Notes: generated by a model from the sequence alone, not told the origin. Positions 37,414 to 48,300 are shown, counted from the first letter of the stretch. The stretch is 64,000 nucleotides of DNA from Prochlorococcus sp. AG-442-M23 (GCA_003209655.1 QCPW01000005.1:1-64000); one strand, 5' to 3'. Made by a program: numbers and translations.

Positions 37414-37638
37414 TTATTCCTTCTTCTTATAAAAATTAAGTGTAAGGAGGTTTCCAAAAAGTGAACCAGTTATAAAGCTTGTTCCAGTTATAAACCCTAT
37501 AGGCAATGAAACAGTTTTATTTATTAATAAATCAACCTTGCTTCTATGATTACTATTTTGTATTCCTGTAACTAAAACAATTAAAAGACAAGAATTGAAA
37601 GTAATTACAAAAAATATCTTTTTTACTAGATAAGGCAT
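37414..37638 (-). CDS. Small LapA-like two-helix membrane protein
   Basis: A 74-aa protein with two hydrophobic helices (VITFNSCLLIVLVTGIQN and SLPIGFITGTSFITGSLFG) separated by a short polar segment with NKTVSLP. This layout, an N-terminal helix, a xQN...V.L.....SLP motif, then a glycine-rich second helix, matches the LapA domain (DUF1049) of small inner-membrane proteins. A short basic tail KKKE follows. It is convergent with the HTH gene and 28 bp downstream of rsmI. Function in cyanobacteria is not established; LapA in enterics takes part in LPS assembly control. Confidence 0.62.
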   Translation of the reverse strand: MPYLVKKIFFVITFNSCLLIVLVTGIQNSNHRSKVDLLINKTVSLPIGFITGTSFITGSLFGNLLTLNFYKKKE

Positions 37639-37666
37639 CTGGATATGCTTATTTAATCTTATGGTA

Positions 37667-38530
37667 TTAATATAAATTATAAATTATTTTTCGAGAAAGA
37701 TGCTCTTTTTTTGCTAAGTATTTTGAAGCGGCTGGTAAGCTTAGACCTGCATCAATTAATGCATTAAGTTCTGTTTTTATATGTGATTCATCAAAATCAA
37801 GTTTTTTATTTTTATTAATACCTTTTATCACAACGGTTATTTCCCCGATTATTGTTTTTCCTTCAAAAAACTCTAAAACCATATCTATATTATTTCCTAT
37901 ATTCTCTTCAAATTTCTTAGTTAATTCTCTTGAAACTTGAATCTCTCTTTCACCCCCACAATACTCTTTTAAATCTCTTAAAAGTTTTTTAAGTCTTTGA
38001 GGAGATTCAAATAATATAGTTGTCTTTTCATTTTTGCTAATTTCTAAAAGAATTCTATTTCTATCACTTTTTTTCCTTGGAAGAAAACCTTCAAAAATAA
38101 ATTTAGATGATGGCATTCCACTTGAAACAAGTGCAACTATAGCGGCACAAGGACCAGGAATGCAAATAATATCTATCCCTAATGATCTCGCCTTATTAAC
38201 TAAATCTTCTCCAGGGTCACAAATGCTTGGCATCCCAGCATCACTTACTAAAGCAATAGATTTACCTTCAAGCAGATTATTTATTAAAGAGGGTATTTTT
38301 TTAAAAGAATTATTTTTATTAAAGCTAATAAGATTTTTTTTGATTCCAAATTTAGTCATGATTTTTTTTGTTTGTCTAGTATCTTCACAGGCAATTAAAA
38401 AAACATTTTCAAGAATATTTATAGCTCTTGATGAGAGATCGTTTAAATTTCCAATTGGAGTTCCCACTAAATACAAAACACCATTTTCTGGTTCTTGATT
38501 TCTGTGCGATAATAAGAGTTTATTATTCAT
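37667..38530 (-). CDS. rsmI: 16S rRNA 2'-O-methyltransferase RsmI
   Basis: A 287-aa tetrapyrrole-methylase-fold enzyme that methylates the ribose of C1402 in 16S rRNA. The motifs are YLVGTPIGNLNDLSSRAI, CEDTRQTKKIM, LVSDAGMPSICDPG and PGPCAAIVALVSSG, followed by FEGFLPRKK, all diagnostic of RsmI (formerly YraL). Length is normal for the family. Its ATG lies 3 bp from the GTG start of cysQ on the other strand, so transcription of each must begin inside the other gene or overlap it. Confidence 0.96.
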   Translation of the reverse strand: MNNKLLLSHRNQEPENGVLYLVGTPIGNLNDLSSRAINILENVFLIACEDTRQTKKIMTKFGIKKNLISFNKNNSFKKIPSLINNLLEGKSIALVSDAGMPSICDPGEDLVNKARSLGIDIICIPGPCAAIVALVSSGMPSSKFIFEGFLPRKKSDRNRILLEISKNEKTTILFESPQRLKKLLRDLKEYCGGEREIQVSRELTKKFEENIGNNIDMVLEFFEGKTIIGEITVVIKGINKNKKLDFDESHIKTELNALIDAGLSLPAASKYLAKKEHLSRKIIYNLY

Positions 38531-38533
38531 TAC

Positions 38534-39442
38534 GTGGTTAAATTACCAGATGGGGTTGATATTAATAATCTTATCGATGATCTGAGAATTTTCAGTTGGG
38601 AGGCTGCAGATATTTTGCTCCAATACTCGCAAATTCTTAATAAATCAGCTGATAGAACTCATATTATTAAAAATAATAATGAAAAAGATCCCGTTACAAT
38701 AGCTGATCTAGAGGTCAATGATTTAATTATCAAAAGAATGCAATCTAAATATCCAAATATCGGTTGGAAATATTTAAGTGAAGAAAATGCAAAGGTTGAT
38801 CTTAATAATTGCGATATCAATTCTGAATGGGTTTGGATACTTGATCCCCTAGATGGTACAAAAGACTTTATTCAAGGGACAGGTGATTATGCAATGCATT
38901 TTGCCCTTAACTATAAGAAGAAACCTATTCTTGGAGTTGTACTTATTCCAGATAGAGACGAATTATGGATGGCAAATGGTGATAATGTTTGGTGCGACAG
39001 AAGAGATCATATAAATCGAAAATTAAAGACATTTTCTAATAAAAGTCTTTGTGAAATGACTTTGGTGACAAGTAAAAATCATAGTAATCCAACCTTGATG
39101 AATTTAATTGATAAAATTTGTTTTAAGAATGTTGTAATTATGGGAAGCATTGGTTGTAAAATCGCCTCAATAATTAGGGGTGAAAGTGATATTTATATCT
39201 GTTTAAGCTTGCCAGATAAAAGTTCGCCAAGGGATTGGGATTTCGCGGCTCCAGAAGCTATTTTAAAAACAGCTGGTGGAGCTGTTACGAATTTAGAAAA
39301 TCAGGAACTTTGTTATCAAAAACCGAATTTAGATCAGGGAGGAATAATAATTGCATCAAATAATAAAAAAATGCATGCAGAAATATGTTCTCAGATAAAA
39401 GAAATAATTAAAAAATATGATATTTATCCTTTTATCTCTTAA
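38534..39442 (+). CDS. cysQ: 3'(2'),5'-bisphosphate nucleotidase CysQ
   Basis: A 302-aa member of the inositol-monophosphatase/CysQ family that hydrolyses 3'-phosphoadenosine-5'-phosphate from sulfate assimilation. Metal ligands are in [31 protein letters not shown] and [11 protein letters not shown]. The only suitable start is GTG at 38534. It faces rsmI divergently with 3 bp between start codons, and its stop overlaps the pnp stop by 4 bp. It may be regulated together with rsmI because there is no room for separate promoters between them. Confidence 0.93.
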   Translation: MVKLPDGVDINNLIDDLRIFSWEAADILLQYSQILNKSADRTHIIKNNNEKDPVTIADLEVNDLIIKRMQSKYPNIGWKYLSEENAKVDLNNCDINSEWVWILDPLDGTKDFIQGTGDYAMHFALNYKKKPILGVVLIPDRDELWMANGDNVWCDRRDHINRKLKTFSNKSLCEMTLVTSKNHSNPTLMNLIDKICFKNVVIMGSIGCKIASIIRGESDIYICLSLPDKSSPRDWDFAAPEAILKTAGGAVTNLENQELCYQKPNLDQGGIIIASNNKKMHAEICSQIKEIIKKYDIYPFIS

Positions 39443-41604
39443 TTAAGTGGAGCAACAGGAGTTGGGGTCGGTGCTGGGTAAGACATCCCCCCATTTTGGC
39501 CAACACCTCTCAAAGTAAGATTAATTCTGCCTCTGCTATCAATTTCCCTTACTCTTACAGTTACTTCATCTCCTTGTCTTACAACATCTTCAACTCTCTC
39601 AACTCTGGCTTCAGACAACTGAGAAATATGGACCATGCCCTCTTTCCCAGGGAGGATTTCTACAAATGCTCCGATAGGGATAATTCTTGTAACAACCCCA
39701 GAGAAGATCTCGCCTTCATGAACTTTTCGAGTTAAGCCTTCAATTATTTTTTGAGCTTCTTCAGCAGCAGCTCCATCATGAGAGGCAATAGTTACAATTC
39801 CTCCATCTTCTATATCTATTTTAGTATTAGTCCTCTCAGTAATACCTTTGATAGTTCTCCCCCCTGGTCCGATAACAGTTCCTATAAGCTCTGGATCAAT
39901 CCTGAAGCTTAAAAGTCTTGGAGCATGAGGTGATAATGATTCTTGAGGTTTATCAATCGCTTCTTGCATTTTTTCTAAAATATGTAATCTTGCTGGACGA
40001 GCTTTTTTTATCGCATCAGAAATTATAGAAACTGGTAATCCTGCAATTTTCATATCCATTTGTAATGCAGTTATTCCTTTTTCAGTTCCAGCAACCTTGA
40101 AATCCATATCTCCTAGGAAATCTTCGATGCCCTGAATGTCAGTAAGTATTCGAACCTCTTTACCTTCTTTAATTAACCCCATAGCAGTACCACTCACTGG
40201 AGCTTTCAATGGAACACCAGCATCTAATAACGAAAGTGTACTTCCGCAAACAGATCCCATTGAGGTGGAACCATTAGAGCTTAATACTTCACTTACTACT
40301 CTTAAAACGTATGGAAATGTTTCCTTGCCAGGAAGAACTGGTATTATTGCTCTTTCTGCTAATGCTCCATGCCCAATCTCTCTTCTCCCCGGGGTTCTCA
40401 TAGGCCTAGTTTCTCCAACAGAGTAAGGAGGAAAATTGTAGTGATGTAGATAAGTTTTCTCAGTGCTTGGATTTAAATCATCCATTTCCTGTGCGTCACT
40501 GGGAGTTCCAAGAGTAGTAGTTGATAAAACTTGAGTCAGCCCCCTTTGGAATAAGGCAGATCCATGAACTCTCTTAGGGAGAATTCCCGCTTTTGCAGAT
40601 ATCTTTCTTACTTCGTCTAGATCTCTACCATCTACTCTTTTCCCGTCATTAATAATTTGAGACCTCATTAACTTTTTGGTTAATGCTTTAAAGTCCGAAT
40701 GAATTAATTTTTCATTTTCTGAAGTTATAACCTTTACTTGATTATCATCTTTAAGAGAGTTGATTTTACTTTGTACTTCAAGTTCGATCTTATCTAATTC
40801 GGAGTCTCTTTCTTCTTTAGATTGATCAAATTTCTTTAAAACTAAATCAATCGGTTTTGTGCAGTTTTTTTCTAAATAGGTAGCTAAAGTATCATCTGCT
40901 TCTTGTTCTAAAGGTTTAACTTGTTTAATTCCTAAGTCCTTTAGGAGATTTTCTTGTGCTTTGATAAGTTCTGTAACTGCCTCGTATCCAAAATCTATTG
41001 CTTCAATAGTGTCCTGTTCTGAGAGTTGATTTGCACCAGCTTCAATCATTACAATTCCTTCAGGGGAACCAGCAATAACAATATCCAGATCACCTTTTTC
41101 AATTTCTCTATAACTTGGGTTTAAGATGAAATCATCTCCTAATAAGCCTACCCTTACAGCAGCCATTGGTCCGTAAAATGGGATATCTCCTAATAACGTT
41201 GCTACAGAAGCCCCAGTTACTGCTAATACATCAGCAGGTACTCTCTCATCAAGTGAAAGGCAAGAAGCGACTATTTGTATCTCATCCCTCATCCATGATG
41301 GAAATAAAGGCCTCATTGGCCTATCTATTAATCTTGAAATTAATGTAGCCCTTTCAGGGGGTCTACCTTCTCTTCTCATGAAACCGCCAGGAATTCTTCC
41401 TGCAGCATATAATTTCTCCTCGTAATCACATATTAGAGGCAGAAAGTCTCCTACTTCTTGTTTAATTGTTTTTGTTGCAGTAACTAATAAAGATGTGTCA
41501 CCACATTCGATCATTACGGCTCCATTTGCTTGAGGAGCATATAGTCCTGTAGTTAGTCGTATCTCTCGTCCGTCAAACGTGATCGACGTATTTTTTCCTT
41601 CCAC
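39439..41604 (-). CDS. pnp: Polyribonucleotide nucleotidyltransferase
   Basis: A 721-aa PNPase: a phosphorolytic 3'-5' exoribonuclease that works in mRNA decay. Two RNase PH domains (first with [10 protein letters not shown] and [10 protein letters not shown]; second with GKRVDGRD and [17 protein letters not shown]), then the KH domain ([15 protein letters not shown]) and S1 domain ([18 protein letters not shown]), and a short proline-rich tail. The start is GTG at 41604. It follows rpsN by 190 bp. The stop shares four bases with cysQ on the other strand. Confidence 0.97.
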   Translation of the reverse strand: MEGKNTSITFDGREIRLTTGLYAPQANGAVMIECGDTSLLVTATKTIKQEVGDFLPLICDYEEKLYAAGRIPGGFMRREGRPPERATLISRLIDRPMRPLFPSWMRDEIQIVASCLSLDERVPADVLAVTGASVATLLGDIPFYGPMAAVRVGLLGDDFILNPSYREIEKGDLDIVIAGSPEGIVMIEAGANQLSEQDTIEAIDFGYEAVTELIKAQENLLKDLGIKQVKPLEQEADDTLATYLEKNCTKPIDLVLKKFDQSKEERDSELDKIELEVQSKINSLKDDNQVKVITSENEKLIHSDFKALTKKLMRSQIINDGKRVDGRDLDEVRKISAKAGILPKRVHGSALFQRGLTQVLSTTTLGTPSDAQEMDDLNPSTEKTYLHHYNFPPYSVGETRPMRTPGRREIGHGALAERAIIPVLPGKETFPYVLRVVSEVLSSNGSTSMGSVCGSTLSLLDAGVPLKAPVSGTAMGLIKEGKEVRILTDIQGIEDFLGDMDFKVAGTEKGITALQMDMKIAGLPVSIISDAIKKARPARLHILEKMQEAIDKPQESLSPHAPRLLSFRIDPELIGTVIGPGGRTIKGITERTNTKIDIEDGGIVTIASHDGAAAEEAQKIIEGLTRKVHEGEIFSGVVTRIIPIGAFVEILPGKEGMVHISQLSEARVERVEDVVRQGDEVTVRVREIDSRGRINLTLRGVGQNGGMSYPAPTPTPVAPLN

Positions 41605-41794
41605 TTTTTAAATTATAAATCTATACATAATTCATTCTTACATTTTGTAGGGACATATTGAGTAAATCATTTAGATAAGGTTTAAAAATAATTATCAAAA
41701 TAGTTTATGGAATAAACTTAATCAGTTGGTAACACTTGTTTTATAGCGAAAATTGAAATTAAAAAACTTTTTTAAATATTAAAAATTTTTTTAA

Positions 41795-42097
41795 TTACCA
41801 ACTAGATTTTACAACCCCTGGAAGTTCTCCGTTATGAACTCTTAGCCTCAGTTGGTTTCTGCATAACCCAAAATCTCTATAAACTCCTCTTGGTTTACCT
41901 GTAGCCCAACATCTATTTCTAATTCTTGTTGGAGCCGAGTTCCTTGGAAGACCTTGTATTTTTCTATGTATTTTTAATCTTTCCATAGGATCTTTAGCAG
42001 AATTAAATTCATCCAATAATGACTTTCTTTTGGTGGAATATTTTTGTACTAGTTTTTTACGTTTAACTTCTCTAGCAATCATTGATTTTTTTGCCAT
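41795..42097 (-). CDS. rpsN: 30S ribosomal protein S14
   Basis: A 100-aa S14 of the longer, zinc-free bacterial/plastid type: it opens [12 protein letters not shown] and ends with [21 protein letters not shown] and the GLCRNQLR helix, with no CxxC zinc pairs. It binds 16S rRNA in the head of the small subunit. It lies apart from the main ribosomal operon, as is usual in cyanobacteria, between pnp and the rseP gene. Confidence 0.97.
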   Translation of the reverse strand: MAKKSMIAREVKRKKLVQKYSTKRKSLLDEFNSAKDPMERLKIHRKIQGLPRNSAPTRIRNRCWATGKPRGVYRDFGLCRNQLRLRVHNGELPGVVKSSW

Positions 42098-42160
42098 AAA
42101 AAATTCAAATTAATTTGTCTCACTATCCTAACAGCTAAACTAACAAAATTAAAAATTTTT

Positions 42161-43240
42161 TTATTGATTAAATAGTCTCTGTACTATTAGTAATTGACTC
42201 GTATCCCTAATTATTAATAAAACGCTTAACCCTACTAAAAGAAAAAAACTTGATTGAGTTACAGCGATTTGTATTTTAACTGGAACAGGTTTACCTCTAA
42301 ATGCTTCGATAAGAGTGAAAACTAGCTGACCTCCATCAAGAAGTGGTAAAGGGAGAGAATTCAGAACTGCTAAATTAATAGAGATCAAGGCAGCAAATAA
42401 TAAAATTCCAGTACCACCTTGTTCAGATAGCTGAGCTCCAATTTCGACAATTTTGACCGGGCCACTTAATTGTTGAGCTGTTGACGAGAAATTCGTTATT
42501 AACCCCTTGTAACCTTGGATTGTTTTTATAAGTAGTGATAAAAACTCCCGATTTGTATATTGAAAAAGTTCATTGATATTTTTTGTTTTTTGTGTCTCTT
42601 TTTTAATATTTGGCTGTAACTGAGCTCCAATTGTACCTTTACCATCGATGATTTGAGGAATAAGAATTAAGCTTTGATAAGAGTTTTCTCTTTCAATTTC
42701 TATTGATAATGATTCTTCAGATGAACTTTGGATTTTCTTCACTAAAGTAGAAACAGCTTGATCACCAACACCCAATACATTCCCATTCATTTTTAAAATT
42801 TTATCTCCTGGTTTCAAGCCTGCTTTAAAAGCAGCTTTTTCTGGTTGCGTTGCTAGAACTAAAATTCCTGGATCTGGGTCAAAGGGAATGCCAATAGAAG
42901 TTACGTTTATTATAAGGATTGAATAAGCAAGAAGTAAGTTAGCGAATACTCCAGCCGATATCACAATTACTCTTTGTATTATTGGTCTATTTTTTAAAAG
43001 ATTTGGATCTTTAGGATCAATATTATTGATTTCATCATCTGGGAAGGATACAAATCCTCCTAAAGGAAAGGCTCTAAAAGAGTAAGTAATGCCCCTAAAT
43101 TTTTTTTGTATTATTGAAGGGCCAAATCCAATAGAAAAACCATCAACGTATATTCCTTGGAATATTGCTGCAAGAAAATGACCTAGTTCGTGAAAAAAAA
43201 TAAGAAATCCTAATACTAGTATTGAGGTTAAAACATTCAT
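42161..43240 (-). CDS. rseP: Site-2 membrane metalloprotease RseP
   Basis: A 359-aa intramembrane zinc protease. Zinc motif H17-E-L-G-H21 is in the first helix, a single PDZ domain follows (PEKAAFKAGLKPGDKILKMNG near residues 130-150), and the third metal ligand is in NSLPLPLLDGGQ in the penultimate helix. Hydrophobic helices flank these. It is shorter than E. coli RseP (450 aa) because it has one PDZ domain, as in other cyanobacterial S2P proteases. It cleaves membrane-anchored substrates such as anti-sigma factors. It starts 9 bp after serS and is probably co-transcribed with it. Confidence 0.94.
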   Translation of the reverse strand: MNVLTSILVLGFLIFFHELGHFLAAIFQGIYVDGFSIGFGPSIIQKKFRGITYSFRAFPLGGFVSFPDDEINNIDPKDPNLLKNRPIIQRVIVISAGVFANLLLAYSILIINVTSIGIPFDPDPGILVLATQPEKAAFKAGLKPGDKILKMNGNVLGVGDQAVSTLVKKIQSSSEESLSIEIERENSYQSLILIPQIIDGKGTIGAQLQPNIKKETQKTKNINELFQYTNREFLSLLIKTIQGYKGLITNFSSTAQQLSGPVKIVEIGAQLSEQGGTGILLFAALISINLAVLNSLPLPLLDGGQLVFTLIEAFRGKPVPVKIQIAVTQSSFFLLVGLSVLLIIRDTSQLLIVQRLFNQ

Positions 43241-43249
43241 TTTTTTATA

Positions 43250-44527
43250 TTAGTTAGTTTTTATCAAAGATGATCCAAAGTATGGAACTAAAGCATCAGG
43301 AATTTTTACACTTCCATCAGATTGTTGACCATTTTCGAGTATTGCTGCCATTGTTCTACCTATTGCTAAGCCACTTCCATTTAGGGTGTGGAGATATGAA
43401 GTTTTATTGTCAATTTTTGTCCTTATGGAAGATCTACGAGCCTGAAAGTCTAGGCAATTACTACAACTAGATATTTCTCTATAACATTTACTACTAGGTA
43501 GCCAAACCTCAAGATCAAAAGTTCTGCTAGAAGAAAAACCTAAATCTCCAGTACAAATATCTACTAACCTATAAGGTAAATTTAGTTTTTTTAAAATGCT
43601 TTCTGCGTCAGTAGTTATCTCCTTATGAGCCTCTAAAGATCTATTTGGATCACTAAACCAATATAATTCAACTTTGTTAAATTGATGAAGTCTTATTAAA
43701 CCTTTTGTATCTCTTCCGTAACTACCAGCTTCTCTCCTAAAACAAGGACTGTAGGCTACATATTTCAAAGGTAAAATTTTTGAATCAATAATCTCATTTT
43801 TATGAAAAGCAGTAAGAGGTACTTCTGCGGTTGGAGAGAGCCATAAATCATCATTAAAACACTTAAAACTTTCATTTGAAAATTTTGGTAGTTGACCAGA
43901 TCCTTGAAGACTTTCTGAATTAACTAATGCTGGAGGCATTAACTCTAAATATCCATTATTTGAATGAACATCTAACATGAAATTAATTAAAGCCCTCTCC
44001 AACCTTGCCCCATTGCCCGTAAGAGTAATAAAACGACTTTTTGCAATTTTTGTTGATTTTATAGAATCAAATAGATTTAAATTTTCACCAATTTCCCAGT
44101 GGGTTTTGAGATTATCTTTTTTAAGAGGATCGCCCCATTCTTTAATTTGAATATTATTATTTTCATTTTCTCCAATAGGTGCATCTTTACTTGGGAAATT
44201 CGGTAATTTTGATATTTCATCTTGAAGTTGTTGATCTAATTTTCTTTTTTTTTCTTCAAATTCGGAAACTTTTATTCTGTATTTATTTCCCTTTTCTTTT
44301 AATTCATTAAGTTCTTGCGAATTAGCATTATTTGATTTTCTTATCTCTTGTCCAATTATTTTGCTTAATTTTTTACTTTCTGATTGTAGAGTTGATATTT
44401 CTATGTCAATTTCTTTTCTCTGTACTGAAAGTTTATGCAAGGAAGATATATCAAAAATTTTTCCTCTTAAGGATAAATTTTTTTCCACAAAAGATGGATT
44501 TTCTCTTATTAATTTTTGATCTAACAC
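43250..44527 (-). CDS. serS: Seryl-tRNA synthetase
   Basis: A 425-aa class II synthetase. The N-terminal coiled-coil arm covers about residues 30-110 (basic/acidic heptads such as [20 protein letters not shown]). The catalytic core has PLTAFHKNE, motif 2 [17 protein letters not shown] and motif 3 [16 protein letters not shown]. The start codon is GTG at 44527. Full length for a bacterial SerRS. Downstream is rseP, with 9 bp between them. Confidence 0.97.
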   Translation of the reverse strand: MLDQKLIRENPSFVEKNLSLRGKIFDISSLHKLSVQRKEIDIEISTLQSESKKLSKIIGQEIRKSNNANSQELNELKEKGNKYRIKVSEFEEKKRKLDQQLQDEISKLPNFPSKDAPIGENENNNIQIKEWGDPLKKDNLKTHWEIGENLNLFDSIKSTKIAKSRFITLTGNGARLERALINFMLDVHSNNGYLELMPPALVNSESLQGSGQLPKFSNESFKCFNDDLWLSPTAEVPLTAFHKNEIIDSKILPLKYVAYSPCFRREAGSYGRDTKGLIRLHQFNKVELYWFSDPNRSLEAHKEITTDAESILKKLNLPYRLVDICTGDLGFSSSRTFDLEVWLPSSKCYREISSCSNCLDFQARRSSIRTKIDNKTSYLHTLNGSGLAIGRTMAAILENGQQSDGSVKIPDALVPYFGSSLIKTN

Positions 44528-44654
44528 TCTTTTTTTAATTTTTTCATATCCTAATAAGATAGTTTATATCAAATCATTATCAGAGCTTTTTACTGAAAAA
44601 TTAATTAAATAAGGAATTACTAACTTTGATTATATTTCTTAAGTTAAAAATAAA

Positions 44655-46121
44655 TCATGAGGCAGAGCGTGCTCTGCCTGTTGAAGACCATTGTTTTAAA
44701 GAATCAATTTGCTCTTTAGCTGTCCTTGATAGCGGGACCAATTCAGAAACAGCCTTAATTAAATCTTTTTCCATTAGTTCTCTTTTCTCATCGAAGGAAA
44801 AGTGCATACCCTCAATTACTGCTTGTTCAAGTTCTGCTCCAGAATAACCATCCGTACGATCAATTATTGTTGAAAGGGGAAAGTTATAATTTGGTCTTCT
44901 TTTTTTTAAGTGCAAATCAAGGATGCTCAATCTCTCTTCAGAATTCGGCAAATCAAGAAAAAATATTTCATCAAATCTACCTTTCCTTAATAACTCTGCT
45001 GGGAGTTTATCAATGGCATTCGCGGTGGCAATTACAAATACAGCCGATTCTTTCTCGGCCATCCATGTTAACAAACTAGCTAAAACTCTTTGACTAGTTC
45101 CTCCATCACTTCTGGCATCTCCTCCAAATCCTTTGTCTATTTCATCAATCCATAGAATACAAGGTGACATGGCTTCTGCTCTTGAAATAGTCTCTCTTGT
45201 TCTTGCCTCACTTGATCCTACAAGACTTGAAAATAATCTTCCTACATCAAGTCTAAGAAGAGGCATTGACCAACTTTGAGAAATAGATTTGGCAGTTAAT
45301 GATTTCCCAGTGCCTTGTGGTCCAACTAGTAAGACACCTTTGGGAATAGGAAGCCCGTATTCTCTAGCTTCTTTTGAAAAAGCTCTATATCTTTGTTTGA
45401 GCCAGACCTTTAATACTTTTAATCCTCCAATCTCATTCTGAGTTGAATTACTTTCAAAAAATTCTAAGATTTCACTTCTGGCAATAACTTGTTTTTTTTC
45501 TTCAATAATGTCATTAATATCATCTTTACTTATTTTCCCTCTTTGAGTAAGAGATTTAGCCATTACTTGCTTAAGTTTTGTTTCACTTAAACCACTTGAT
45601 GCGATTGCAAGTTCGTTCAGCTCTTGTGGGCTTAAATCTGAATCAGTATTGAAAGCAATTTTTTTTATAAGATTGGTCAATTCACTTTGATCAGGCAAAG
45701 GTAAATTTATTATTGTAATTAAGTCATCAAGCTCTTCGGATAAGGGCAATATATGAGAACTAAGAATTAAGTTATTGCTTGTTTCTTTAAGTGAAAAAGA
45801 TAATTCTTTGATTGTTCTATTAATAGATGGATCATCATAAAATTTATGAAAGTCTTTAACCAATAATATTGTTTTTAATTCTGAAGTTTGTTCCTTTATC
45901 CAATTAAGAGCCCCTAGTGGATTATTAGAAAATTTCCCTTCTTCGTTAAGTACACCTTTGAGTCCGTTAACACAATCCCATGATACGAATCTTTTGATAT
46001 TTAGTCTTTTACAAGATTGACTAAGAATTTTATATAGTCTTTCTTCTTCCTTAGTTTTTATCCAAATTAAAGTAGTTCTTGATTTTATAAGTAATTCTAA
46101 ATTTTTACTCCAATCATCCAT
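44655..46121 (-). CDS. ycf46: Ycf46-type AAA ATPase
   Basis: A 488-aa AAA+ protein conserved in cyanobacteria and red-algal plastids. The N-terminal half (about 1-230) is alpha/beta and degenerate. The C-terminal AAA module has Walker A GPQGTGKS (about 270), Walker B ILWIDEIDKGFGG, sensor 1 VIATANAIDKLPAEL and the arginine-finger box RKGRFDEIFF. An AAA lid and a short tail follow. It has been linked to inorganic-carbon acclimation in Synechocystis, but its client is not known. It starts 21 bp after yidC. Confidence 0.92.
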   Translation of the reverse strand: MDDWSKNLELLIKSRTTLIWIKTKEEERLYKILSQSCKRLNIKRFVSWDCVNGLKGVLNEEGKFSNNPLGALNWIKEQTSELKTILLVKDFHKFYDDPSINRTIKELSFSLKETSNNLILSSHILPLSEELDDLITIINLPLPDQSELTNLIKKIAFNTDSDLSPQELNELAIASSGLSETKLKQVMAKSLTQRGKISKDDINDIIEEKKQVIARSEILEFFESNSTQNEIGGLKVLKVWLKQRYRAFSKEAREYGLPIPKGVLLVGPQGTGKSLTAKSISQSWSMPLLRLDVGRLFSSLVGSSEARTRETISRAEAMSPCILWIDEIDKGFGGDARSDGGTSQRVLASLLTWMAEKESAVFVIATANAIDKLPAELLRKGRFDEIFFLDLPNSEERLSILDLHLKKRRPNYNFPLSTIIDRTDGYSGAELEQAVIEGMHFSFDEKRELMEKDLIKAVSELVPLSRTAKEQIDSLKQWSSTGRARSAS

Positions 46122-46142
46122 TATATTTAGTAGGAGAATAGA

Positions 46143-47282
46143 TTATTTTTTGTTATTAGGTTCAAATGGTAATCTTTTATCTGAAATATTGGCAGTAGAT
46201 GGAATTACCTTATTATTATTTGTTAATTGATCATCAAGAATTTTTTGTAAGTTTGCTGGTAGAGCCTCTTTGTTTAAAAGAAAAGTTTGAAACGCTTGAA
46301 AAATGTTCGCTACAACCATATACAGTAGTACACCTGCAGGTAAAGGAAAAAATAAGAACATACCAGTAATCATTACCGGAGTTATTTTGTTTGCAGTAGA
46401 TTGTTGAGCATTTGAAGGCATACCTTGACTAGATAAAACTTGAGAAAGTAATAACGTTAAGCCAAAAGCTCCAACTAAAGTAGCAATATCCCAGTTTACA
46501 GAACCATCCACGTAAAATCCAACTTGTCCAAGAGCTTTTATAAACAAAAATCCACTTTTTGCAGCTAGGCCTGGAATTTTGGCTTCAATTGTTGCGTCTC
46601 CTGGTTTGATAGCTGTAACTAAACCATCTTGCGAAACCTTAATGTTTTCTGAACCCTTAGAAACTGTCCAGGTAGGAAGAAATTTTGAACCATTATCATA
46701 TTTTGAAAGAACTTCTGAATAGTTGTTGCCATTAGTTGTCTGTAAACTTATTTTTACTGATTCTTCAGTCCCTATTTTGTTACCATTAGGTAATGTTGCA
46801 ACGACCGGGAAATGTGACTTTTCAGTAATAAAAATAGAATGTCTTGGTGACTTATAAGGTTTTGGATCAATAGCTGCTATTTGTTCTTGAGGTAAAACTT
46901 TTAAATTGATATTGTAAGGGACATCTGCGAATGGTGAACCTCTTAGGGTTGCAAATAAAGCAAATAAAACGGGCATCTGAACTATTAAAGGTAAACATCC
47001 CGCAAGAGGACTACCAAATTCATTCATTAATTTACCTAGTTCTTCTTGCTGTCTCTTTGGATCACCTGAAAACTTAGATTTTATCTCTGCTTGCCTTTTT
47101 TGCATTACAGGTTGAGCAATTTTCATTCTTCTAGCACTTCTTATAGATCCTGCACTAAGAGGGAAAAGAGCAATTCTGATTACGACAGTTAGTGCAACAA
47201 TTGCCAAACCATAACTTGGAACTAATCCGTAGAAAAAATCTAGAATCGGGATTAGTAGTTTTTCTGAAATGAACCCGATCAC
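46143..47282 (-). CDS. yidC: Membrane-protein insertase YidC/Oxa1 with an Ig-like insert
   Basis: A 379-aa Alb3/Oxa1/YidC insertase. The conserved hydrophobic core is present: [20 protein letters not shown] with the groove Arg, the cytoplasmic coiled-coil [29 protein letters not shown], and the last helices [15 protein letters not shown] and [17 protein letters not shown]. Between them (residues about 165-247) sits a soluble insert with the pattern of a bacterial Ig-like (BIG2) domain ([34 protein letters not shown]). The start is GTG. It belongs to the rpmH-rnpA-PH-yidC group, the usual order in bacteria. Confidence 0.94.
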   Translation of the reverse strand: MIGFISEKLLIPILDFFYGLVPSYGLAIVALTVVIRIALFPLSAGSIRSARRMKIAQPVMQKRQAEIKSKFSGDPKRQQEELGKLMNEFGSPLAGCLPLIVQMPVLFALFATLRGSPFADVPYNINLKVLPQEQIAAIDPKPYKSPRHSIFITEKSHFPVVATLPNGNKIGTEESVKISLQTTNGNNYSEVLSKYDNGSKFLPTWTVSKGSENIKVSQDGLVTAIKPGDATIEAKIPGLAAKSGFLFIKALGQVGFYVDGSVNWDIATLVGAFGLTLLLSQVLSSQGMPSNAQQSTANKITPVMITGMFLFFPLPAGVLLYMVVANIFQAFQTFLLNKEALPANLQKILDDQLTNNNKVIPSTANISDKRLPFEPNNKK

Positions 47283-47354
47283 AATATTAAAAAGATTTTG
47301 GTTTTATTAGACACTTTATTTTACAGGATAAAGACACTTTTGTAATTAACTCAT

Positions 47355-47768
47355 TCAAGATTTTGTAGCAAATCCCTTAACCTCATTAGGATTTAATGTT
47401 TGTGATCTTTTAAGCATGTTTTCCTCAATAAAATTTTGTTTTTCTCTAAATAAAGGTAAGGATTTCATCTCAACCTTTGAACCATCGTTAAGTATTAAAA
47501 CCATATCTCCGTATGATCCAAACCCTCTAGGGATAGATCTTATCTCTTCAATATTGTTTAAAGATAATTGTGTTTTGTTTTTGCCAAACCAGCCACCATT
47601 AATTGTGATTCTTTTGTTAGTAATTTTATATCTTAACCATAAAGCTCTAACTAATGCTGCAAAAGTAAATGGAAGGCCTAAAAGAGTTAAGCCAGCAAAT
47701 AGATTTATTATTATATCGCTTTGGGCAGGACCACCTTCATAGAAAGTTTCCTCATTTATGTTAATCAT
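47355..47768 (-). CDS. bPH2 (pleckstrin-homology) domain membrane protein
   Basis: A 137-aa protein with a hydrophobic helix near residues 20-42 (IINLFAGLTLLGLPFTFAAL) and a short membrane-proximal basic part, followed by a bacterial PH domain: RYKITNKRITINGGWFGK, then LNNIEEIRSIPRGFGSYGDMV and VEMKSLP. Genes for such YdbS-type proteins lie between rnpA and yidC in most cyanobacteria. Its start overlaps the stop of rnpA by 4 bp. Function unknown; membrane biogenesis is suggested by its neighbours. Confidence 0.88.
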   Translation of the reverse strand: MININEETFYEGGPAQSDIIINLFAGLTLLGLPFTFAALVRALWLRYKITNKRITINGGWFGKNKTQLSLNNIEEIRSIPRGFGSYGDMVLILNDGSKVEMKSLPLFREKQNFIEENMLKRSQTLNPNEVKGFATKS

Positions 47769-48148
47769 TTTAAAAGACCAGATATAAAAATTAGGTGTTG
47801 AAATTCCTCCAATAATTTGGATTCATAATTGCAAGATTCAACATACTTTAGGTTAACAAGTAACCAATAAGGTTTGTGGTTCTCTTGGCTAAAATTTTTA
47901 GATAAGTAATCCTGTAATATTCTTCTTATTTTATTCCTTTCAACTGCTTTTTTAGAAACTTTCTTGCTTATGGCTATTGCAATTTTAAAATTATTTAAAT
48001 TATCAAAATTTTTGTGAGAGATAAGAATTTTTGGATTTGACCTTGCTATTTTTATAGTCATTAATTTTCCATAATACTTTATAGAGTTTTTATGAATATA
48101 GTCAAAAGTCCTGTGACCTTTTAGTCGCATAGCTTTGGGCAAGGCCAT
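47765..48148 (-). CDS. rnpA: Ribonuclease P protein component
   Basis: A 127-aa small basic protein that helps the RNase P RNA process the 5' end of tRNAs. The start ALPKAMRLKGHRTFDYI and the signature KKAVERNKIRRILQDYL are diagnostic. It follows rpmH by 14 bp and overlaps the PH-domain gene by 4 bp, which gives the common rpmH-rnpA order. Confidence 0.96.
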   Translation of the reverse strand: MALPKAMRLKGHRTFDYIHKNSIKYYGKLMTIKIARSNPKILISHKNFDNLNNFKIAIAISKKVSKKAVERNKIRRILQDYLSKNFSQENHKPYWLLVNLKYVESCNYESKLLEEFQHLIFISGLLK

Positions 48149-48162
48149 AATATTGAATATTA

Positions 48163-48300
48163 TTAAACAGCTATTCTTTCCCTACCTCTTTTTCTTCTGC
48201 TTTTAATGACTCTTCTTCCTGTGTGAGAACGCATTCTTACTCTAAAACCTGATACACGTTTCCTTTTTCTTGATGTTCCGCCGAATGTTCTTTTAGTCAT
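48163..48300 (-). CDS. rpmH: 50S ribosomal protein L34
   Basis: A 45-codon reading frame on the minus strand, ATG at 48300 and TAA at 48163. The product starts [20 protein letters not shown] and ends RGRERIAV, the entire length and sequence pattern of L34 (KRTFxG, GFRxRMxTxxGRxVL/IxxRRxKGR). It sits directly upstream of rnpA, as in almost all bacteria. Confidence 0.97.
   Translation of the reverse strand: MTKRTFGGTSRKRKRVSGFRVRMRSHTGRRVIKSRRKRGRERIAV

Noticed and set aside
40136-40426. Long plus-strand frame inside pnp (and similar ones inside rsmI, wzc, ycf46 and the PH-domain gene)
   Set aside because: They are antisense shadows of well-supported genes whose conserved motifs are all on the other strand.
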